Assembly (NCBI RefSeq): GCF_002909375.1
Contig: NZ_PPXD01000004.1
Coordinates: 1-41,977 of the forward strand
Source of the DNA: Cryobacterium zongtaii
GTDB lineage: Bacteria > Actinomycetota > Actinomycetes > Actinomycetales > Microbacteriaceae
Direction of reading: 5' to 3'
DNA length: 41,977 nt
Of this stretch, positions 18,166-26,307 are shown piece by piece; position 1 is the stretch's first letter; each line of letters starts with the position of its first letter. The notes below the pieces were generated by a model, which was not told where the DNA came from, did no database searches, and saw nothing but the letters and a program-made list of their open reading frames with translations. Position numbers and translations under genes: made by a program.

Positions 18166-18228
18166 TCGCGAAAGCGGTGGTGTGGTTGCTTCGGAGCACC
18201 CGAGGTGACCGTTCCACCGCTTTCGCGA
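18166..18228. repeat. REP-like palindromic element, copy 1
   Basis: TCGCGAAAGCGGTGG (18166-18180) and CCACCGCTTTCGCGA (18214-18228) are perfect 15-bp inverted arms around a 33-nt centre that contains GAGGTGACC. A second element with the same CGCGAAAGCGG arm and a matching GAGGCGACC centre lies at 36737-36800. Both are in intergenic gaps; this one is between recQ (start side) and copC (stop side). Confidence 0.7.
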
Positions 18229-18256
18229 AATTGCCCTCTGCGGGATGGGGTGATGG

Positions 18257-18904
18257 CTATTTCGGGGTGGGACGGCGCAGCAGCAGGAGGGTCACGCCGA
18301 TCGCGGCGAGGATTGCCACGAGCGCTCCGCCGATCCAGAGCAGGTCGGTGACGTCGACCGCCGAGCCGGACTCCGAGACATCGGTGCCGGCCGCATCCGG
18401 GTCGGCCGGTCCGGTCTGGCCTGAACCAGCGGTGGCGCACTCGGGCGCGGTCGCGGAACCCTCGTTGAGCACCTGGGCCGCGTCGGGCTGCCAGGTGAAG
18501 CTGAAGGTGTCCGAGATCGGATGCCCATCGGTCGACACGACCTGCCAGGTCACCGTGTACTCCCCCGGCTGGCCGAGCTGCACCGCGGTCTCGAGTGTGG
18601 GCCCGGCGATCGTCGAACAGCCGTCGCCGTAGTATCTCGGCGCGTCGGCCGGGCCGGTGACCTGGATGACACTGCCGTCGCCCTGGCCCGAGAGGTCGAG
18701 CAGATTGTCGTTGGTGGTGATCGATACGGTCCCGGGCTGCTCGGTGACGATCGAACCCGCCGCCGGCGTCGAGCCGACCAGGTAGTTGTGCGCAAACGCC
18801 GGGGCGGCCGTGGCGCCGAGACTGGCGACGGCCAGCACGACCCCGGCCAGCGCCGACCGCTTCAGCATGCGGGCGTGCCGGCGGCTGTTTCGGATGGGTG
18901 CCAT
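18257..18904 (-). CDS. copC: CopC-domain copper-binding protein with C-terminal membrane anchor
   Basis: 215 residues. A signal peptide of about 38 residues ends APAFA, so the mature chain begins with His (HNYLVGSTPAAG). That N-terminal His, with the Asp and His of STDGHPISDTFSF, forms the known CopC Cu(II) brace. A polar linker (about 145-180) leads to one helix (LLWIGGALVAILAAIGVTLLL) and a short positively charged tail, so the copper domain faces outward on the membrane. The start at 18904 is 8 nt after the ycnI stop; Met13 is an alternative. It is probably co-transcribed with ycnI, for copper sequestration or delivery. Confidence 0.87.
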   Translation of the reverse strand: MAPIRNSRRHARMLKRSALAGVVLAVASLGATAAPAFAHNYLVGSTPAAGSIVTEQPGTVSITTNDNLLDLSGQGDGSVIQVTGPADAPRYYGDGCSTIAGPTLETAVQLGQPGEYTVTWQVVSTDGHPISDTFSFTWQPDAAQVLNEGSATAPECATAGSGQTGPADPDAAGTDVSESGSAVDVTDLLWIGGALVAILAAIGVTLLLLRRPTPK

Positions 18905-18912
18905 GGGGAGCT

Positions 18913-19569
18913 CTATGCTGCGTTCTTGCGGCGGGCGGCGACGGCGACCACGAGGCCGACGGCGCCGACGATGAGACCGCCGATGCCGAGCAACCGGGCC
19001 AGCACATCGTCGGTGGCGGTCGGCTCGGTCGCGGCGGCGTCATCCGCTGCGGCAGCGGCATTGTGACCGTGGCCGGACTCTGCGCCGGCCTCGGTGACGG
19101 TGAGCGACGGGGCCGGGTGGGCCGGTTCGGTCTCGCCCTCGACGACGGCCTCTGACCAGTCGGTCTCCCCGACCTCGCAAGACTGCAGCACGGGGAACGC
19201 CAGCGTGTCGCCGACGGCGGCGTCCTCGGGGATCTGCAGGCTGAGTACGAAGGTGGTGCGCAGGCCGTCGGCGAGCGGGGTGAGAGCCGTGTAGGAGACC
19301 TGGCCGTCGGTGAGTGGCGTGATGTCCCAGCCCGGGTTGATGGTGGGGGTGACGCTGGTGATGGTGTCGGGGATGTCGATGGTGATGCCGGTGGTGGCCG
19401 ACCCGTCGCAGCCGTGGCCGAGCGAGAAGGTGAGCAGGCTGTAGGAGCCGGCGGCGGTCGACGACGGTTCGACATCGACGTGGGCGCTGGCGGCCAGCGG
19501 CGCAGACAGGGCGAGCAGGCCGGCTCCGAAAAGGGCGGTGGCGGCGAAGACGGGCGTGGAGAGCTTCAT
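18913..19569 (-). CDS. ycnI: YcnI-like (DUF1775) copper-binding membrane-anchored protein
   Basis: 218 residues. The signal peptide ends PLAASA, giving a mature N-terminal His (HVDVEPSSTAAGSY) as in B. subtilis YcnI, where the N-terminal His, a Glu and a nearby Trp form a copper site; NPGWDI supplies a plausible Trp. The domain is followed by a His-containing linker (ESGHGHN) and a C-terminal helix (LGIGGLIVGAVGLVVAVA) with a basic tail. AAGGA lies 6 nt before the ATG. It is followed by copC and preceded by a membrane-protein gene 174 bp upstream; that gap holds the AT-rich stretch ATATATATA (19699-19707), which may mark a promoter. Confidence 0.9.
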   Translation of the reverse strand: MKLSTPVFAATALFGAGLLALSAPLAASAHVDVEPSSTAAGSYSLLTFSLGHGCDGSATTGITIDIPDTITSVTPTINPGWDITPLTDGQVSYTALTPLADGLRTTFVLSLQIPEDAAVGDTLAFPVLQSCEVGETDWSEAVVEGETEPAHPAPSLTVTEAGAESGHGHNAAAAADDAAATEPTATDDVLARLLGIGGLIVGAVGLVVAVAARRKNAA

Positions 19570-19743
19570 GATGGGTCCTTGGTTTTGTGGCCGGTCGACA
19601 CGCGAGAGGTCGAATCGTGGCCGCAGCCCGCGCGGGGCCGACAGGCACGGCGGGGCTCGGTACGAAAATTCGGCGGGGCGGCCGACGGATGGGTCGACAT
19701 ATATATAAGAGGTGCGAAGACTGAAGGTGGCCGAGCGTGACGC

Positions 19744-20367
19744 TCAGGCGAACAGGTGCACCGGCGGCCCGCGATGCCGCATCGGACTCAGCAGGACGAG
19801 AAGGTCGCGGGGCGGCAGAGCGGCCGAGGACGCCGAGATCGTCTGGGGGATGTTCGGGATCGGGGTGAGCACGAGGATCCGCACGAGGGCCTGCAGGGCC
19901 ACCGTCGCGGTGCTGAACAGACCCCAGAAGGCCCGCTCGCCGAAGCGGAGCGCCAGGACGGTCACCACGGCGGCGAGGACGTGGGCCCCGGTCATCATCA
20001 GCCCGTGGTCGGCTCCGGACATGGTGCCGGCTTGCATCGATGATGGCACCAGCACGGCGACGCTGCCCGCGCTGTGGGCGTGCGCGGTTGACGCATCCGT
20101 GGTCACCAGGGCGCCGCCCGCGCTGCCGAAGGAGAACAGCCCATGGAAGATGAGCTGACTCAGCAGCACCGCCGCGGTGAGTCGCCAGGTGGACAGGGTG
20201 CGGCCGGACAGGGCGATGGAGACGATCCCGGCGAAAGCCAGGGACACGACCACGGCCAACAGGCCGGGCACGCCTCCGCCACCCACGGTGTGCGACAACG
20301 CGGCAACAAACGTGGAGACGGCCGCGACGATCCACCCACGGGCGAAGCGCGCCCAGCGTGTGGTCAT
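19744..20367 (-). CDS. Five-helix membrane protein with Met/His-rich loop, copper-locus associated
   Basis: 207 residues from ATG 20367, chosen for GGGAGA 3 nt upstream; upstream in-frame starts would add a poor 100-residue tail. Five hydrophobic helices are visible. Between helices 3 and 4 lies a loop with HAHSAG and MQAGTMSGADHGLMM, rich in Met and His, and helices 1, 3 and 4 each carry a His (ALSHTV, LIFHGL, TGAH). This composition and the YcnI/CopC neighbours suggest copper binding or transport. I do not recognise a named family, so the function is inference. A -10-like TAGATT lies near 20395 on the minus strand. Confidence 0.75.
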   Translation of the reverse strand: MTTRWARFARGWIVAAVSTFVAALSHTVGGGGVPGLLAVVVSLAFAGIVSIALSGRTLSTWRLTAAVLLSQLIFHGLFSFGSAGGALVTTDASTAHAHSAGSVAVLVPSSMQAGTMSGADHGLMMTGAHVLAAVVTVLALRFGERAFWGLFSTATVALQALVRILVLTPIPNIPQTISASSAALPPRDLLVLLSPMRHRGPPVHLFA

Positions 20368-20467
20368 GATTCTCCCTTTGTCGCGGTTCCTCGAATCTAT
20401 CAGGACCGCGCCGTTCAGCTGCCTCTCGGAGAACACGCGGCGCCGGTCGGGCAGAATGGGAACCGTG

Positions 20468-21547
20468 ATGGCACCAAACAGGCACCCGGCATTTTCCCTC
20501 GGCACGTCGATCGCGGTGGCCGCCCTGCTCCTGTCGGGTTGCGCCGCCAACGAATCCGGTGACGAGACGAGCACTCTGGCCGGCACGCTGGACGGTGCCG
20601 GGTCGAGCGCGCAGGCCTCCGCCGAGGACGTTTGGGTGTCGCAGTTCCAACGGACCAACGCCAGCGTGACGATCAACTACGACCCGACGGGCTCGGGAGC
20701 GGGCCGGGAACAGTTCATCGGCGGAGGCGTCGACTTCGCCGGCTCCGACTCCGCCCTCAGCGACGAGGAACTGGCCGGGGAGTTCGCGGCCTGCGCGCCG
20801 GGGTCCGCCGCCATCGACCTGCCCGTCTACGTGTCACCGTTGGTGTTGGTCTACAACGTCGATGGCGTGGACAACCTGCGCCTGGATCCGGCGGCGATCG
20901 CGAACATTTTCTCCGGTGCGATCACGCGGTGGAACGACCCCGCCCTCGTCGACCTGAACCCCGACGCCACCCTGCCCGACGAACAGATCTCCGCGGTGCA
21001 TCGCTCGGACGATTCGGGCACGACGAAGAACTTCGCCGATTACCTGTACCAGAATGTGCCGGAGATCTGGACGAGCGAGCCTGCCGACGCGTTTCCGTAT
21101 TCCGGTGAGGGCGCCCAAGGCAACTCCGGCGTCGTGAGCGCCGTCGCCAACGGCAACAACACCATCGGCTACGCGGATGCGTCCAGGGTCGGTGACCTCT
21201 CTGTCGCGGCGTTGCAGGTGGGCGACGAGTTCGTCGATTACTCCACCGAGGCCGCTGCGGCCATCATCGATGCCTCGCCCCTGGTGGAGCGGGACAACCC
21301 CAACGACCTGGTGGTGGATGTCGACCGCACCTCCACGGCCCCCGGCGTGTACCCGCTGGTGCTCGTGAGCTACCTGATCGCCTGCGAAGACTATCCCGAC
21401 GCCGACCAGGCCGAGCTCGTCGCGGCCTACCTGGCTTACGTGGCCAGCCCGGAGGGTCAGGCCGCCGCCGCAGAGAGCGCCGGTTCGGCGCCGCTGTCCG
21501 CTGACTTTTCTGACCGGGTGCTCGAGGCCGTCGCCAGCATCCGCTGA
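20468..21547 (+). CDS. pstS: PstS-type phosphate-binding lipoprotein
   Basis: 359 residues. The lipobox LLLSGC shows lipoprotein export; Cys is near residue 24. Family motifs: LDGAGSSAQASAEDVW, INYDPTGSGAGREQFIGGGVDFAGSDS, NIFSGAITRWNDPAL, AVHRSDDSGTTKNF, and GNSGVVSAVANGNNTIGYAD, which include the phosphate-contacting Ser/Thr/Asp/Arg residues. It captures phosphate for the PstCAB importer. The ATG at 20468 follows GGGAA; another ATG at 20456 is in frame. No pstC, pstA or pstB follows; the next gene is on the opposite strand. Confidence 0.92.
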   Translation: MAPNRHPAFSLGTSIAVAALLLSGCAANESGDETSTLAGTLDGAGSSAQASAEDVWVSQFQRTNASVTINYDPTGSGAGREQFIGGGVDFAGSDSALSDEELAGEFAACAPGSAAIDLPVYVSPLVLVYNVDGVDNLRLDPAAIANIFSGAITRWNDPALVDLNPDATLPDEQISAVHRSDDSGTTKNFADYLYQNVPEIWTSEPADAFPYSGEGAQGNSGVVSAVANGNNTIGYADASRVGDLSVAALQVGDEFVDYSTEAAAAIIDASPLVERDNPNDLVVDVDRTSTAPGVYPLVLVSYLIACEDYPDADQAELVAAYLAYVASPEGQAAAAESAGSAPLSADFSDRVLEAVASIR

Positions 21548-21582
21548 GCCGCGCGCATCCGCCCCCCCTGACCAGGCCGGGC

Positions 21583-21622
21583 GGATATCTGTGGAGCACC
21601 CGCGGATGCCCCACAGACATCC
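21583..21622. repeat. Imperfect 19-bp inverted repeat after pstS
   Basis: GGATATCTGTGGAGCACCC pairs with GGATGCCCCACAGACATCC (16 of 19 positions), with almost no loop. It begins 36 bp past the pstS stop and may terminate or stabilise that transcript. There is no T run. Confidence 0.55.
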
Positions 21623-21729
21623 TGTGCTCGCGCGCGCTGTCACAAACCCGAATTGTGAGGGAGCACGCGAACGACAAAACCGTACCGCATCCCCGATCGT
21701 GCGCGACGGATTCGCGCGCCGGTTAACCG

Positions 21730-21765
21730 CCGGCAGGGCACCCGCCGAAACGGATGCCCTGCCGG
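21730..21765. terminator. GC-rich hairpin between pstS and the DEAD-box gene
   Basis: CCGGCAGGGCA (21730-21740) pairs perfectly with TGCCCTGCCGG (21755-21765). It lies 14 bp past the stop of the leftward helicase gene and could end both convergent transcripts. No T-tract is seen, as is common in high-GC actinobacteria. Confidence 0.55.
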
Positions 21766-21778
21766 TTGTGCGCTGGTG

Positions 21779-24025
21779 TTACAGGTTCGCCAGAGCGGTG
21801 ATCGAGGCGTCGCCCGGCGTGGCCGAGGTGAAGCTGGAGTCGATCTCGGCCCGGTCGAGCAGGTCTTCCATGCGACGACGACGCTGCTTGGGGATCAGCG
21901 TGACGACGGTACCGGACTTTCCGGCGCGGCCGGTGCGGCCGGCGCGGTGCAGGTAGGTCTTGTACTCGTCGGGCATGTCGGCCTGGATGACCAGGTCGAT
22001 GTCGTCGACGTGGATGCCGCGGGCGGCGACGTCCGTGGCGACGAGAACGTTGACGCGACCGCTGGTGAGCATCTGCAGGTTGCGGGTACGGCGGGCCTGG
22101 TTGAGGTCGCCGTGCAGGCTGGTGGCCTTGACGCCGGCGTCCTCGAGCTGGTCGGCGAGCTGCTCGGCGTAGGCGCGGGTGCGGCTGAAGATGAGCGTCT
22201 TGCCCTGGCGGTCGACAAGCTGGCCGATGATGGAGGCCTTGTCGCGGTGCTCGATGAGGAGCACCTTGTGGTCGATCGTGCTGGAGGCCTGGTCTTCACC
22301 GGCGACCTCGTGCACGGCTGGGTTGGTCAGGAATTCCTTGACCAGCGAGGCGACGCCCTTGTCGAGGGTGGCCGAGAACAGCAGACGCTGGCCGCCCTTC
22401 TTGGTGAGGCGCAGGATGCGCTGAACCGGCTCAAGGAAGCCCAGGTCGCACATGTAGTCGGCCTCGTCGAGGACCGTGATGACAACCTCGGACAGGTCGA
22501 GACGACCCTGCTCGACGAGGTCCTCGATGCGGCCGGCGGTGCCGATGATGATGTCCACGCCGCGCTGGAGGGCGCTGACCTGGCGGTACTGCGGAACGCC
22601 GCCGTAGATCTGGGTGGTGAAGAGGCCGACGCTGCGCGCGATGGGCTGCACGGTGCGGTCGATCTGCAGGGCCAGCTCGCGGGTGGGGGCCAGGATCAGC
22701 GCGCGGGGCTTGCGGGCCATCTTGCGGTCCTTGGCGCCGTTGTTCTCCATGAGCTTCTCGATCATGGGAGCGGCGAACGCGATGGTCTTGCCGGAGCCGG
22801 TCTTGCCGCGGCCGAGCACGTCGCGGCCGGCGAGCACATCGGGGATGGTCGCGGCCTGGATCGGGAACGGGGACGGAGCGCCGAGGAGAGCGAGCTCGCG
22901 CACGATGTTGCCACCGAGCCCGAGGTCGCCGAACGTCACGCCGACAACATCTTCTGCGGTCGTGGCGATGGCCTCGAGGCGCTCGAGCACCACGTCGTCG
23001 CCGGCGGCGAACTTGGGCTTGGAGTCGCGGTCGGGGTAGAAGTTGCTGGAGTGGCCGCCGTCGTTGGAACGGTCGTTGCGGGCCGCGCGGTCATTGCTGT
23101 ACGCGGGACGTTCGCCACGGGCCGGACGGTCGTTGCTGTACGACGGGCGGTCGGTGCGGGCGGGGCGATCGCCGTAGGACGGACGCTCCGTGCGGGCCGG
23201 ACGGTCGCTGTTGTAGGACGGACGCTCGGTGCGGGCCGGACGGTCGCTGTTGCGGTCGTTGTAGGCGGGGCGATCGGTGCGCGGGGCACGGTCACCGTAC
23301 GACGGGCGGTCGTTGCTGTATGACGGACGGTCGTTGTTGTACGACGGGCGGTCGGTGCGGGGGGCACGGTCGCCGTAGGACGGACGCTCGGTGCGGGCCG
23401 GACGGTCGCTGTTGCGGTCGTTGTAGGCGGGGCGATCAGTGCGCGGGGCACGGTCACCGTACGACGGACGGTCGTTGTTGTACGACGGACGGTCGGTGCG
23501 CGGGGCACGGTCGCCGTAGGACGGACGCTCGGTGCGAGCCGGACGGTCGTTGTTGTACGACGGGCGATCGGTGCGCGGGGCACGGTCGCCGTACGACGGA
23601 CGGTCGTTGTTGTACGAGGGACGGTCAGTGCGCGGGGCACGGTCGCCGTAGGAGGGACGGTCGCCGCGAGCGGGACGGTCGTTGTTGTAGGAGGGACGGT
23701 CGCCGCGAGCGGGACGGTCGTTGTTGTACGAGGGACGGTCGGTGCGCGGGGCACGCTCGTTGGAGGCCGGACGCTCGGTGCGGGCACCGTAGGCGGGACG
23801 GTCACCGTAGGCGGGACGGTCGGAGGAGGAGCGCTCACCGGAGCGCGCTGCGCGCTCGTCGGCGTTCCAGCGCTGCTTCTTGGGAGCGCCCTCGTCTGCG
23901 CGGTAGCCGCGGTGTCCGGGGCTCTTACTGCCGCCCTTGGGTGCGCCCTTGGGGCCGCCCTTGGAGTGGCTCGGGTCGAAGTTCTTGGCTGCGCGGCCGA
24001 CGGCCGGCTTCTTGCTAGAAGGCAT
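21779..24025 (-). CDS. DEAD-box RNA helicase with long Arg/Tyr-rich N-terminal repeat region
   Basis: About 748 residues from ATG 24025. Residues 1-67 are Lys/Gly/Ser-rich. Residues about 68-320 are a low-complexity array of DRPSYNND, GDRAPRT and ARTERPSYGD units, with about 20 copies of R-P-(S/A)-Y. The helicase core (about 360-748) is complete: Q-motif region FPIQAATIP, GKTGSGKT, PTRELALQID, VLDEADYMCD, SAT, DVAARGIHVDDIDLVI, and HRAGRTGRAG. It unwinds RNA duplexes, often in cold-adapted ribosome assembly or mRNA decay. Most bacterial DEAD-box proteins carry their disordered Arg-rich tail at the C-terminus; here it is N-terminal and long. The start codon lacks a good Shine-Dalgarno and an ATG at 24055 is possible. 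Confidence 0.92.
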   Translation of the reverse strand: MPSSKKPAVGRAAKNFDPSHSKGGPKGAPKGGSKSPGHRGYRADEGAPKKQRWNADERAARSGERSSSDRPAYGDRPAYGARTERPASNERAPRTDRPSYNNDRPARGDRPSYNNDRPARGDRPSYGDRAPRTDRPSYNNDRPSYGDRAPRTDRPSYNNDRPARTERPSYGDRAPRTDRPSYNNDRPSYGDRAPRTDRPAYNDRNSDRPARTERPSYGDRAPRTDRPSYNNDRPSYSNDRPSYGDRAPRTDRPAYNDRNSDRPARTERPSYNSDRPARTERPSYGDRPARTDRPSYSNDRPARGERPAYSNDRAARNDRSNDGGHSSNFYPDRDSKPKFAAGDDVVLERLEAIATTAEDVVGVTFGDLGLGGNIVRELALLGAPSPFPIQAATIPDVLAGRDVLGRGKTGSGKTIAFAAPMIEKLMENNGAKDRKMARKPRALILAPTRELALQIDRTVQPIARSVGLFTTQIYGGVPQYRQVSALQRGVDIIIGTAGRIEDLVEQGRLDLSEVVITVLDEADYMCDLGFLEPVQRILRLTKKGGQRLLFSATLDKGVASLVKEFLTNPAVHEVAGEDQASSTIDHKVLLIEHRDKASIIGQLVDRQGKTLIFSRTRAYAEQLADQLEDAGVKATSLHGDLNQARRTRNLQMLTSGRVNVLVATDVAARGIHVDDIDLVIQADMPDEYKTYLHRAGRTGRAGKSGTVVTLIPKQRRRRMEDLLDRAEIDSSFTSATPGDASITALANL
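23065..23820 (-). repeat. Degenerate tandem repeats coding the Arg/Tyr-rich region of the helicase
   Basis: Short units based on GACGGACGGTCGTTGTTGTA recur across 750 bp. Within the array a segment of about 95 bp at 23221 recurs almost exactly at 23383, an offset of 162 bp (54 codons). This points to repeat expansion by recombination or slippage in frame. It is coding sequence, not a CRISPR array: unit lengths vary and there are no unique spacers. Confidence 0.85.
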
Positions 24026-24261
24026 AGAAGTATTTCTGGGTTGTGTTGAGTACATGGCAGTAGTGCGTCGCACGGCGACGCAACCTGAGAACCCGGGCAG
24101 TCTATGGCCGGGGCCGTTCACATACAGTGATTTTTCACCAGCGGATTACTGGGAAACCGGCCCATCCTGACTTACAAACCCATCCGCGCACACAATGAAA
24201 CACGCGGTGTCAAGAGCCGACTTGTCTACGTTACCTTATCGAGTCCCAAAAGTCACGGTTG
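24026..24261 (-). promoter_or_regulatory. Probable long leader and promoter region of the DEAD-box gene
   Basis: 236 bp without a gene. On the minus strand it contains TTGACA near 24214 (a possible -35, without a good -10 at standard spacing), TAGACT near 24101 (possible -10), a short GTGA-AAAA-TCAC hairpin near 24130, and a 7-bp hairpin TGCGTCG/CGACGCA (24064-24082) about 40 nt before the start. The long AT-richer leader recalls regulated leaders of cold-shock helicase genes, but this is inference. Confidence 0.35.
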
Positions 24262-25023
24262 CTAGCCGGCCGGCTTTGGGTGCGCGATGCCGTCGAGCCA
24301 CTGTGCGAAGGACTGGGCACCGCGTTCGGTGTTGGGGGCCGGCAACAGGGTGCCGTCTCGCATCGCGGTGCCCATTCGGCCTGGGAGCTTGAATTGCACG
24401 ATGCGGGTGTGAGTGCGCGTGACTCGGGCGTAGTCGCGCACCATGTCGACAAGGCGTTCCTCCCGTGGGCCGCCGAGATCGGGCACCTGCCCGCGCGGCG
24501 GGCCCACCGCAAGCTCGACGAGCCGCTGGGCAACCTCCCGCGCTGCCACGGGCTGCGTTCGCATGACGGGCACCAGGGTGAGGATGCCGCGCGAGCCTCG
24601 CCCGAGGGTCTGGGCCGCGAACTCGTGGAACTGCGTGGCCCTGAGCATGGTCCACGGCACGGCGCCGCGTTTCACCGTCTCCTCCTGGACGACCTTGCCC
24701 GCGTAGTACCCGGCGGAGACCGTGTCGGCATTCACGATCGAGAGGGTGACGTGGTGCCGCACCCCGGCGGCGGCCTCTGCCCTGAGCAGAGTGGCCGTGG
24801 CCGTGCCGAAGAAGCGGGTGGACGCTTTAGCGGACAACGTGGAGGTGTTGACCACATCGATGACCCCGTCAACACCGTCGAGCGCCGAGGAGAGCCCGTC
24901 TCCGGTCACGAGGTCGAGTCCGGTCGACCGGGCGAGGACGACAGGCTGGTGCCCAAGACGGCTGACCAGGTCGGTGACGTGACGCCCGACGGTGCCGGTT
25001 CCTCCCGCTATCGCAATCTTCAC
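24262..25023 (-). CDS. NAD(P)-binding NmrA-like / atypical short-chain dehydrogenase
   Basis: 253 residues from GTG 25023, which has an excellent GGAGG 5 nt upstream; the reading frame is open further upstream but lacks support. The Rossmann motif KIAIAGGTGTVGRHV is at the very start (GxxGxxG form of atypical SDRs). The downstream pattern (LDGVDGVIDVVNTS, VSAGYYAGKVVQEETV, WTMLRATQFHEF) is usual for NmrA-like sensors and oxidoreductases. The classical YxxxK is only partly matched (YYAGK). It is cytosolic, substrate unknown. A -10-like TAGAAT lies at 25076-25081 on the minus strand. Confidence 0.87.
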   Translation of the reverse strand: MKIAIAGGTGTVGRHVTDLVSRLGHQPVVLARSTGLDLVTGDGLSSALDGVDGVIDVVNTSTLSAKASTRFFGTATATLLRAEAAAGVRHHVTLSIVNADTVSAGYYAGKVVQEETVKRGAVPWTMLRATQFHEFAAQTLGRGSRGILTLVPVMRTQPVAAREVAQRLVELAVGPPRGQVPDLGGPREERLVDMVRDYARVTRTHTRIVQFKLPGRMGTAMRDGTLLPAPNTERGAQSFAQWLDGIAHPKPAG

Positions 25024-25146
25024 GACGCCTCCTTTTCGAGCTCTCCCCGCGGGGACAGGCCCAGGTGATGCCGCGATTCTATGCCGATGGCGCCGAAACC
25101 TCTGGGCCTGCGGGGCCCGCCGCGATTGGGCGGGAGGCCCGGGATC

Positions 25147-26268
25147 GTGCAGACTCGTTCGATGCGCACTCCCGATCTCTCCCCGCGTGCCACCGGTGGC
25201 CTGGTGAAGACCGCTGTGGCACATCCCCGCCTTCTGCAGGCCGTGAAGACGGCCGTTGCGGTGGCGATCGCCTGGAAGCTCGCCCCCCTGATGCCCGGCG
25301 TCGCCAACGATTACCCCTACTACGCGCCGCTCGGCGTCATCGTGGCCAGCTTCCCGACCCTGATGGGGTCGATCAAGAACGCCATGCAGACCCTTGCCGG
25401 GCTGGTGATCGGCATTGCTCTGGCGGCCGCGGTGATCATCTTCAGCGAACCCAGCGTGCTGACGGTGTCGCTCGTGGTGGGGATCGGCATGCTGTTCGGC
25501 GGCATCCGCCAGCTGGGCGCCGGACGGGAGTACGTGCCGATCGCGGGACTGTTCGTGCTGATCGTCGGCGGTCCGAACGCCGACGGCTATTCGATCGGAT
25601 ACGTCTCGCAGATGACCCTGGGCATCGTTGTCGGGCTGGCGGTGAACCTCCTCGTCGCACCCCCGCTGCGGGTGACTGCCGCGGTGAAGGAATTGTCCAG
25701 GTTGCGGAGTGCGCTCGGATTACACCTGGGTTCGGTTGCCGACGCGCTCGAGGCGAGCTGGCCGCCCGAGGAGGGCGAATGGTCCAAGCAGGGCGCCACG
25801 TTGGCGAGCACCAGCACCGCCGTGCGTCGCGCGTTGGCGGAGGCCGACGAGAGCCGCCGGATCAACCCGCGGGCGCGCATCCGGCCGCACGATCTCAGCA
25901 CCGACTATGACGACCTGGCGGCGCTCGAGAACGCGACCTTCTATGTGCGCGACCTCACCGACGTGCTCGCTGGGGCGGCCTGGGGTACACCGGTGCCCGT
26001 GGAACTGCCGGCGGCGCTGCGACCGGCGCTGAGTGCGGCGGTGCGGGCGACGGCCACCCTGGTCAATGAATGGGACACCGGGGAACCGAGTCTCGACACC
26101 CTGCGGGCGGCCGAGGATGCCGCAGCCGCCATGACCCAGGCGATCCATGAGCACCGTGACCTGGGTGCGGAAGCCATCGTCGCGGCCAGCGCGGCGGCCC
26201 TCGACGTCACCCGGATGCTCGCCGCTCTGAGCCCGGGGATTACCCGCGACGTCCCCGCGAAGGCCTGA
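25147..26268 (+). CDS. FUSC / aromatic acid exporter family membrane protein
   Basis: About 373 residues. The N-terminal half holds five to six hydrophobic helices (for example AVKTAVAVAIAWKLAP, FPTLMGSIKNAMQTLAGLVIGIALA, YVPIAGLFVLIVGG), including the KNAMQTLAG segment seen in FUSC/ArAE proteins. The C-terminal half is a soluble helical, Ala-rich domain. Such proteins are thought to export aromatic acids or related compounds. GTG 25147 is chosen for GGGAGG 9 nt upstream; ATG 25162 (MRTPDLSP) is equally possible. It is divergent from the NmrA-like gene with 123 bp between, which may share regulation. Confidence 0.85.
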   Translation: MQTRSMRTPDLSPRATGGLVKTAVAHPRLLQAVKTAVAVAIAWKLAPLMPGVANDYPYYAPLGVIVASFPTLMGSIKNAMQTLAGLVIGIALAAAVIIFSEPSVLTVSLVVGIGMLFGGIRQLGAGREYVPIAGLFVLIVGGPNADGYSIGYVSQMTLGIVVGLAVNLLVAPPLRVTAAVKELSRLRSALGLHLGSVADALEASWPPEEGEWSKQGATLASTSTAVRRALAEADESRRINPRARIRPHDLSTDYDDLAALENATFYVRDLTDVLAGAAWGTPVPVELPAALRPALSAAVRATATLVNEWDTGEPSLDTLRAAEDAAAAMTQAIHEHRDLGAEAIVAASAAALDVTRMLAALSPGITRDVPAKA

Positions 26269-26307
26269 AGCCCCGCTGAGGCCGCCGTCGGGCCGCTCTG
26301 CGACGCG

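Noticed and set aside
19570..19743. Copper-responsive CsoR or CueR-type operator upstream of ycnI
   Set aside because: No CsoR-like or CueR-like palindrome found; only an AT-rich ATATATATA patch is present.
23065..23820. Repeat array that could be taken for a CRISPR locus
   Set aside because: Units are variable in length, lack unique spacers and are in frame with a helicase; it is protein-coding low complexity.
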